Below are positions 59,740 through 64,000 of a DNA stretch of 64,000 bases, piece by piece. The notes below the pieces were generated by a model that was not told the DNA's origin, did not search any database, and saw only the letters and a program-made list of their open reading frames with translations. How positions within the stretch are numbered: the stretch's first letter is position 1; each line of letters opens with the position of its first letter. The position numbers and the translations under genes were made by a program. Origin of the DNA: Yersinia aldovae ATCC 35236 (lineage in GTDB: Bacteria; Pseudomonadota; Gammaproteobacteria; Enterobacterales; Enterobacteriaceae); NCBI RefSeq assembly GCF_000173735.1, contig NZ_ACCB01000014.1, forward strand, positions 37,403-101,402, written 5' to 3'.

Positions 59740-60801
59740 CTACTGATTAACCTGCGGTTTCTTTGGTAAGGTGTTTTTCAGTTGGCTTATCAACTGACGG
59801 CGGAAATCACCCAGTTTAGGTTTATCGCCCGCCAGCCACGGTAACGGGCGGCACAATTCCATCGCTTTAATGCCCAGACGGGCGGTAAGTAAACCAGCGC
59901 CTATCCCTTGCGCAGCGCGAGCTGACAAGCGGGCTGCCAAATCTTGTGACAACCAATCCATCCCCACTTCGCGTACCAGCTCAGACGCACCGGCAAAAGC
60001 AATATTCAGCAAGACCAAGCGGAACAGACGAATACGGCTGAAATACCCCAACTCAATACCATAGAGTGCAGCGATACGATTGATCAGGCGAATGTTGCGC
60101 CAGGCAATAAAAGCCATATCCACCAGCGCCAACGGGCTGACCGCAATCATCAATGCGGATTCAGCGGCGTAACGGCTAATTTCCGCCCTGGCTTGATTAT
60201 CCAGCGTCGGTTGCACTAATTTGGCATACAACTCAACCACTTCGCGATCATTATGGGTTTCATGCAGGGACGCTTGCCAGCGCTGCAATGCCGGATGCCC
60301 TTGGTCCAACCCAGCCTGCCGTGCCAGTTTTTCACAAAAATCCCGGCCCTGACCGATACCGTGACTGACCAACAGTTCTCGCGCAATATCGCGCTCTTGT
60401 GCCCGTTGGCGTAAACGGTATAAACGTCGCCACTCGGTCAACACCGAACCGACACCGGCCACCACAATCAAACCACCCGCAGTTGTCGTGCCCAAGGCTA
60501 TCCAGTCCTGCTGCTGCCATGCCTGGCTCACCCATTGCACTGATTGAGCAATCACACTGACGCCAAATAGCGCCACGCCGAGGGTAACCATCTTACGCCA
60601 CACGCTACGTTTAGGTTTTAGCGCTGCATTAACCAACCCTTCCACGCGCCCTTCTTCCTCTTCAGCGTCCAATTCTGGCGCGGCGGGATAGAAGTTCTCT
60701 GCTGCCTGTTCATCAAAAGCCTGTGCCGCTTTTAGCACCGGCTCATCCAGCGGTTGTAATGGCTGTTCAAAATCAATCCGTGGTTTCAGCGGTTCACTCA
60801 T
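59740..60801 (-). CDS. ycjF: YcjF, DUF697 membrane protein
   Basis: A 353-residue inner-membrane protein with two transmembrane segments near residues 72-92 and 99-123 and a C-terminal DUF697 region ([24 protein letters not shown], [14 protein letters not shown]). It is co-transcribed with ycjX (4-base overlap), which lies downstream of pspD in E. coli and here. Such proteins are linked to envelope stress, without a defined function. Ends 15 bases after the RES toxin gene's stop, convergent. Confidence 0.9.
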   Translation of the reverse strand: MSEPLKPRIDFEQPLQPLDEPVLKAAQAFDEQAAENFYPAAPELDAEEEEGRVEGLVNAALKPKRSVWRKMVTLGVALFGVSVIAQSVQWVSQAWQQQDWIALGTTTAGGLIVVAGVGSVLTEWRRLYRLRQRAQERDIARELLVSHGIGQGRDFCEKLARQAGLDQGHPALQRWQASLHETHNDREVVELYAKLVQPTLDNQARAEISRYAAESALMIAVSPLALVDMAFIAWRNIRLINRIAALYGIELGYFSRIRLFRLVLLNIAFAGASELVREVGMDWLSQDLAARLSARAAQGIGAGLLTARLGIKAMELCRPLPWLAGDKPKLGDFRRQLISQLKNTLPKKPQVNQ

Positions 60802-62195
60802 CGCAATTTATCTCCCAATAAAAACTCCATCACCGCATCCAGCCGGATGTGCGGCAACGGGCTGTCAACATGTACGGCTTGCGGGCGAAATTGGTCAAAA
60901 TGAAAACCTTGCTGTTGCCAGAAAGCCGGGCCGGGCAAACGGGCTGGCACATCGCCGGGGAAAACGGTCAGCGGCACGCCATCGTCCAGACGATGACCGC
61001 GCAATGCGGGGATCTTTTGCCCTTGGTGCTCAACAATGCCACTCTCTGTCGCTTGTACCGAGGCCAGTCCGACACAATCCATGCTGATCCCCTCGAAGGC
61101 GGCATTCTGCCAGGCTTCTTGCACCAGTTGTTGCAGTAGTGACACCAGATTAGCATGTTGATCTGCTGTGACATGGTCAGCTTTGGTGGCCGCAAACATC
61201 AGCTTATCGATACACGGAGAAAATAAGCGGCGGAACAGTGTGCGCTTTCCATAATGGAAACTTTGCATCAATTGTGTCAGTGCCAATCGCATGTCGTTGA
61301 ATGCCTGAGGCCCGCTATTTAACGGTTGCAGGCAATCCACCAGCACGATTTGCCGATCAAAACGAACAAAGTGCTCTTTATAAAATCCTTTTACCACCGC
61401 GTTACAGTAATAGTTAAAACGGGCGCGCAGCATCCCCAGATTTGAATGCTTATCTGCCTGCGCCAGCCGTGACTCCCCAATACCACTCACGTCCGGCCAC
61501 GGGAAAAACTGCAATGCCGGTGCGCCAGCCATCTCTCCGGGCAACACAAACCGCCCCGGCTGAATGAAATGTAGCCCTTCATTTTTGCAGCGAATAAGAT
61601 AATCAGTGTACGCCTGTGCAATGGTAGCGAGCTGGTTTTCATCCGCCGGTGCCAACGGGTCACACTGCTGGCATAAGGTCAACCAAGGCTTAGCCCACTC
61701 CGCGCGGTTCCCTTGTAACAACCCTCCCATCTGGCGCGACCAACTTAAATAGTCTTGCTCCAGCATCGGCAGATCCAAGAGCCATTCACCGGGATAATCA
61801 ACAATCTCAAGGTATAACGTGGACGTTTCTTTAAAATGGCGTAAGAGTGAATCGCTGGAACGAAAACGCAGCGCTAAACGGATTTCACTCACCCCCCGCG
61901 TCGGCGTTGGCCAGTTAGGTGGCGTGCCGTACAAAGACGCCAGCCCCTCATCATAGGTAAAACGCTGAATACCCAAATCGCGCTGAGGAACGCGCTTTAC
62001 GCCCAACACACGATCTTCACGTACAGCAGAAAACAGCGGCAGACGAGCACCGCTGTGGACATGAAGTAGTTGATTCACCAACGATGTAATAAAGGCGGTC
62101 TTCCCACTACGGCTCAGGCCAGTGACCGCCAGGCGGAGATGCCGGTCCATCCCACGATTAACCAAAGACGTAATCTCATTTTGCAGTCGTTTCAT
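60798..62195 (-). CDS. ycjX: YcjX, P-loop NTPase of the Psp operon
   Basis: A 465-residue protein with a GTPase-type P-loop GLSRSGKT (residues 26-33) and [11 protein letters not shown] as G3-like motif; DUF463 family, and the length equals E. coli. The start at 62195 is chosen for AAGGAG 6 bases upstream; the frame is open five codons further. It overlaps pspD by 20 bases and ycjF by 4. It belongs with the Psp stress system; biochemical role undefined. Confidence 0.92.
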   Translation of the reverse strand: MKRLQNEITSLVNRGMDRHLRLAVTGLSRSGKTAFITSLVNQLLHVHSGARLPLFSAVREDRVLGVKRVPQRDLGIQRFTYDEGLASLYGTPPNWPTPTRGVSEIRLALRFRSSDSLLRHFKETSTLYLEIVDYPGEWLLDLPMLEQDYLSWSRQMGGLLQGNRAEWAKPWLTLCQQCDPLAPADENQLATIAQAYTDYLIRCKNEGLHFIQPGRFVLPGEMAGAPALQFFPWPDVSGIGESRLAQADKHSNLGMLRARFNYYCNAVVKGFYKEHFVRFDRQIVLVDCLQPLNSGPQAFNDMRLALTQLMQSFHYGKRTLFRRLFSPCIDKLMFAATKADHVTADQHANLVSLLQQLVQEAWQNAAFEGISMDCVGLASVQATESGIVEHQGQKIPALRGHRLDDGVPLTVFPGDVPARLPGPAFWQQQGFHFDQFRPQAVHVDSPLPHIRLDAVMEFLLGDKLR

Positions 62196-62418
62196 GCTTC
62201 TCCTTGGCAAATTGGCCCGCAGTTACCCGCATTGCGCGTTTCAACATCGGCTCCAACAGTAGCAAAAGTAACCAACGCAGCGGCTTACTACTCACACTTC
62301 GAACGATCAAGCCTGCGGCACCGGCTGGGCCATAGGTCAATGCAACAGTAAAAATAATTTTCAGTAGTGATATCAATATTACACCTGCACGTAGACGGAC
62401 GGGATTATTGTTGTTCAT
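62176..62418 (-). CDS. pspD: Phage shock protein D
   Basis: A peripheral or single-pass membrane protein, 80 residues, with a hydrophobic N-terminal half (GVILISLLKIIFTVALTYG) and the family core YGPAGAAGLIVRSVSSKPLR, close to E. coli PspD. GGAGG lies 6 bases before the ATG at 62418; the frame is open further upstream. Its 3' end overlaps the start of ycjX. Confidence 0.85.
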   Translation of the reverse strand: MNNNNPVRLRAGVILISLLKIIFTVALTYGPAGAAGLIVRSVSSKPLRWLLLLLLEPMLKRAMRVTAGQFAKEKHETTAK

Positions 62419-62504
62419 TTTGCCCTCCGGCAGGACGATTTGATTGCAGCGCAACCAGTCATCGACGATGACCGGCCCGGTTTAAACGCAATAACTTGGT
62501 CAGA

Positions 62505-62879
62505 TTAGAGCTGACGAAAGCGGCTTTGTACGCCGAAGGTTTCCGAGGTGACATAGCGCTCAACCTGGCGCAAACGTTGCTCACCCGCCCCCAATTCAAA
62601 CTCGAGTTGGTCCAGTAACTGGCGCGGCGTTGCCTCACGCTGATGGCTGAAGCTATTTGCCGGTGCCGGCTCCAACATAAAAGTCAGTACGATGTAAGCG
62701 GCGATAGTGAAGATGAACAAGCCAAAAAACAGCGATAGCACCACCATGACCCGAATCAGCCGCACTGGAATATCAAAATAGTGCGCCAGACCGGCACATA
62801 CTCCTTTGATCATGCCCTCTTCCGGTACCCGGTACAGTTTTTTGCTGCCAAGCGTATTATTTTTAAACACATCGCCCAT
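62505..62879 (-). CDS. pspC: Phage shock protein C
   Basis: Membrane regulator of the Psp response, 124 residues. It has the PspC domain (KKLYRVPEEGMIKGVCAGLA), a membrane helix (VMVVLSLFFGLFIFTIAAYI) and a C-terminal cytoplasmic part with ERYVTSETFGVQSRFRQL, nearly identical in its end to E. coli. Its ATG overlaps the pspB stop by one base. PspB and PspC sense membrane damage and release PspF from PspA. Confidence 0.95.
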   Translation of the reverse strand: MGDVFKNNTLGSKKLYRVPEEGMIKGVCAGLAHYFDIPVRLIRVMVVLSLFFGLFIFTIAAYIVLTFMLEPAPANSFSHQREATPRQLLDQLEFELGAGEQRLRQVERYVTSETFGVQSRFRQL

Positions 62880-63106
62880 TATGACTGCCTCCAGTTTGGG
62901 TGCTGCGCATCAAGAATCTCTTCTAATGTCTGAATACGCTCGCGCATCCGACGCGCGTCGTCGGTGAGCTGTGACAGGCGCTGCATATCCTGATGGCTGA
63001 GCTGCGCACCACTTTGCTGACGGTTGCTGTAATGCAGCCATAACCAGACTGGGGCCACAAACAACACGAAAATGGTCAGCGGTATGGCAAGAAACAGGAT
63101 ACTCAT
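62879..63106 (-). CDS. pspB: Phage shock protein B
   Basis: A 75-residue bitopic membrane protein: N-terminal helix (LFLAIPLTIFVLFVAPVWLW) and a cytoplasmic coiled-coil helix with LTDDARRMRERIQTLEEILD. Matches E. coli PspB in length and sequence. Followed by pspC with a 1-base overlap. Confidence 0.95.
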   Translation of the reverse strand: MSILFLAIPLTIFVLFVAPVWLWLHYSNRQQSGAQLSHQDMQRLSQLTDDARRMRERIQTLEEILDAQHPNWRQS

Positions 63107-63146
63107 TCGTTCCCCTTAATTATCTTTAATCACTTTTTCATAGCAG

Positions 63147-63166
63147 GCCGCCTCTACGTCGGCGGC
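63147..63166 (-). other. Hairpin between pspA and pspB
   Basis: GCCGCC and GGCGGC (6 bp, 8-base loop) in the 107-base pspA-pspB gap, no U-tract. It may help to make pspA mRNA more abundant than the distal genes. Confidence 0.45.
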
Positions 63167-63213
63167 GCAGTCTTTATTAGCACTATCTAACTAAAAATAG
63201 TCTATAAATCGCA

Positions 63214-63879
63214 TTACTCAGGCGGATTCATTTTCGCTTTCAACGCCGCCAACTGTTGGCTGATTTCGTCATCGGCTTTCAGCTCGGCAAACTCTTGTTC
63301 CAGTGACTTTTGTTTGCCAACACCGACAGTTTCAGCTTCCGCTTCCATATGGTCAATACGGCGTTCAAACTGCTCAAAGCGCGCCATTGCTTCATCCAAT
63401 TTGCCACTGTCTAACTGGCGGCGAACATCACGGGATGAAGAAGCCGCCTGGTGGCGCAATGTTAACGCTTGCTGCCTTGCACGAGTTTCAGTGAGTTTGC
63501 TTTCCAGTTCAGTGATTTCGTGTTTCATACGGCTGAGCGTTTCTTCAACCGTTGCCACTTCCCGCGCCAGTGTCTCAATTAATGAAGCCACTTTTTGCTT
63601 TTCAATCAATGCTGCACGCGCCAAGTCTTCTTTGCCTTTGCGCAGAGCCAGCTCAGCTTTGTCCTGCCACTCCAGTTGCTGACTTTCACTGTGATCGATG
63701 CGGCGTAACAATTGCTTTTTCTCAGCCAATGCACGAGCGGATGTCGAGCGAATTTCAACCAACGTATCTTCCATCTCCTGAATCATCAGCCGCACTAATT
63801 TCTGCGGATCTTCGGCTTTATCCAGTAATGTATTGATATTGGCATTTACGATATCGGCAAAACGAGAAAAAATACCCAT
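63214..63879 (-). CDS. pspA: Phage shock protein A
   Basis: Membrane-repair effector and inhibitor of PspF, 221 residues, helical coiled-coil ESCRT-III-like protein. The N-terminal amphipathic helix [20 protein letters not shown] binds lipid; heptad patterns run through residues 25-190. It is the first gene of the operon, behind a sigma-54 promoter; AGAGGA lies 9 bases before the ATG. PspF, expected divergently, is outside the window. Confidence 0.97.
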   Translation of the reverse strand: MGIFSRFADIVNANINTLLDKAEDPQKLVRLMIQEMEDTLVEIRSTSARALAEKKQLLRRIDHSESQQLEWQDKAELALRKGKEDLARAALIEKQKVASLIETLAREVATVEETLSRMKHEITELESKLTETRARQQALTLRHQAASSSRDVRRQLDSGKLDEAMARFEQFERRIDHMEAEAETVGVGKQKSLEQEFAELKADDEISQQLAALKAKMNPPE

Positions 63880-63949
63880 AAATTATATCCTCTTAAACTG
63901 ATTGGCGTTTGGTGGCGCCGATTCATGTATCAACTCTCAGTAGGGATAT

Positions 63950-63966
63950 ATCAAGAGTCGTGCCAA
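63950..63966 (-). promoter_or_regulatory. Sigma-54 promoter of the psp operon
   Basis: On the minus strand TTGGCACGACTCTTGAT gives the -24 (GG) and -12 elements, like the E. coli pspA promoter TTGGCACG-n4-TTG. It is about 70 bases before pspA. PspF would bind further upstream, beyond the window. Confidence 0.85.
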
Positions 63967-64000
63967 CTCTTCAAAAATGATAATAACTTGAAAAATAAAG

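Overview
The window is enterobacterial chromosome, most likely Yersinia and outside the pestis lineage, though species cannot be assigned by eye. Three things point there: close matches throughout to Escherichia-type core proteins (IlvB, Fnr, PntAB, LdhA, NifJ, TyrR, Psp), an srfB-srfC operon, and two ERIC-type repeats of the kind common in Yersinia. No rRNA, tRNA, CRISPR array, IS element, integrase or prophage was seen. Coding density is high. Much of the content corresponds to the E. coli K-12 30-31 min region, rearranged.

Layout. 1-5355: end of srfB (cut by the window edge) and a frameshifted srfC. 5416-8768: a DUF1460 lipoprotein, then the valine/leucine-rich ivbL leader with its attenuator and ilvBN. 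9094-15862: a small exported protein, yjjG, a large TerB-domain membrane protein, phoA with a Pho box, sbmC and a DUF523 gene. 16085-18605: ogt, fnr with an FNR self-site, a shortened ERIC and a frameshifted uspE. 18689-24771: pntAB, ydgH and the ydgI transporter. 25580-31202: rstAB, an M32 carboxypeptidase, asr, the tiny ydgU and the ydgD protease. 31233-36110: a HigB/HigA-like toxin-antitoxin pair and hrpA. 36458-47964: azoR, the ydbH-ynbE-ydbL envelope operon, ldhA, hslJ, ydbJ, an MgtC-family gene, ERIC, a frameshifted EmrE-type pump and nifJ. 48112-52184: a broken PI-PLC-like gene, ttcA, the small RNA FnrS, zntB and a pair of small membrane proteins. 52259-58402: the murein-peptide genes mppA, mpaA and ycjG, then tpx and tyrR. 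58721-59724: an Xre/RES toxin-antitoxin module. 59740-63966: ycjF, ycjX and pspDCBA (minus strand) with a sigma-54 promoter; pspF would lie beyond the right edge.

Themes. Oxygen response: Fnr, its own FNR site, FnrS with an FNR box centred at -41.5, ldhA, nifJ and tpx. Envelope stress and lipid homeostasis: Psp-YcjXF, YdbH-YnbE-YdbL and the RstAB-Asr acid response. Murein-peptide recycling: MppA, MpaA and YcjG, which together bind or take up the tripeptide, release the L-Ala-Glu dipeptide and epimerise it.

Quality warning. Several genes (srfC, uspE, the SMR pump, the PI-PLC gene twice, and a 61-codon ORF) are interrupted by single-base indels, nearly all in homopolymer runs. Undoing one indel makes the SMR protein exactly EmrE's length. 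I read most of these as probable sequencing errors and give coordinates for the whole gene in each case. The least explained items are a putative short transcription unit between mpaA and mppA, the 60/116-residue membrane-protein pair, and srfBC.
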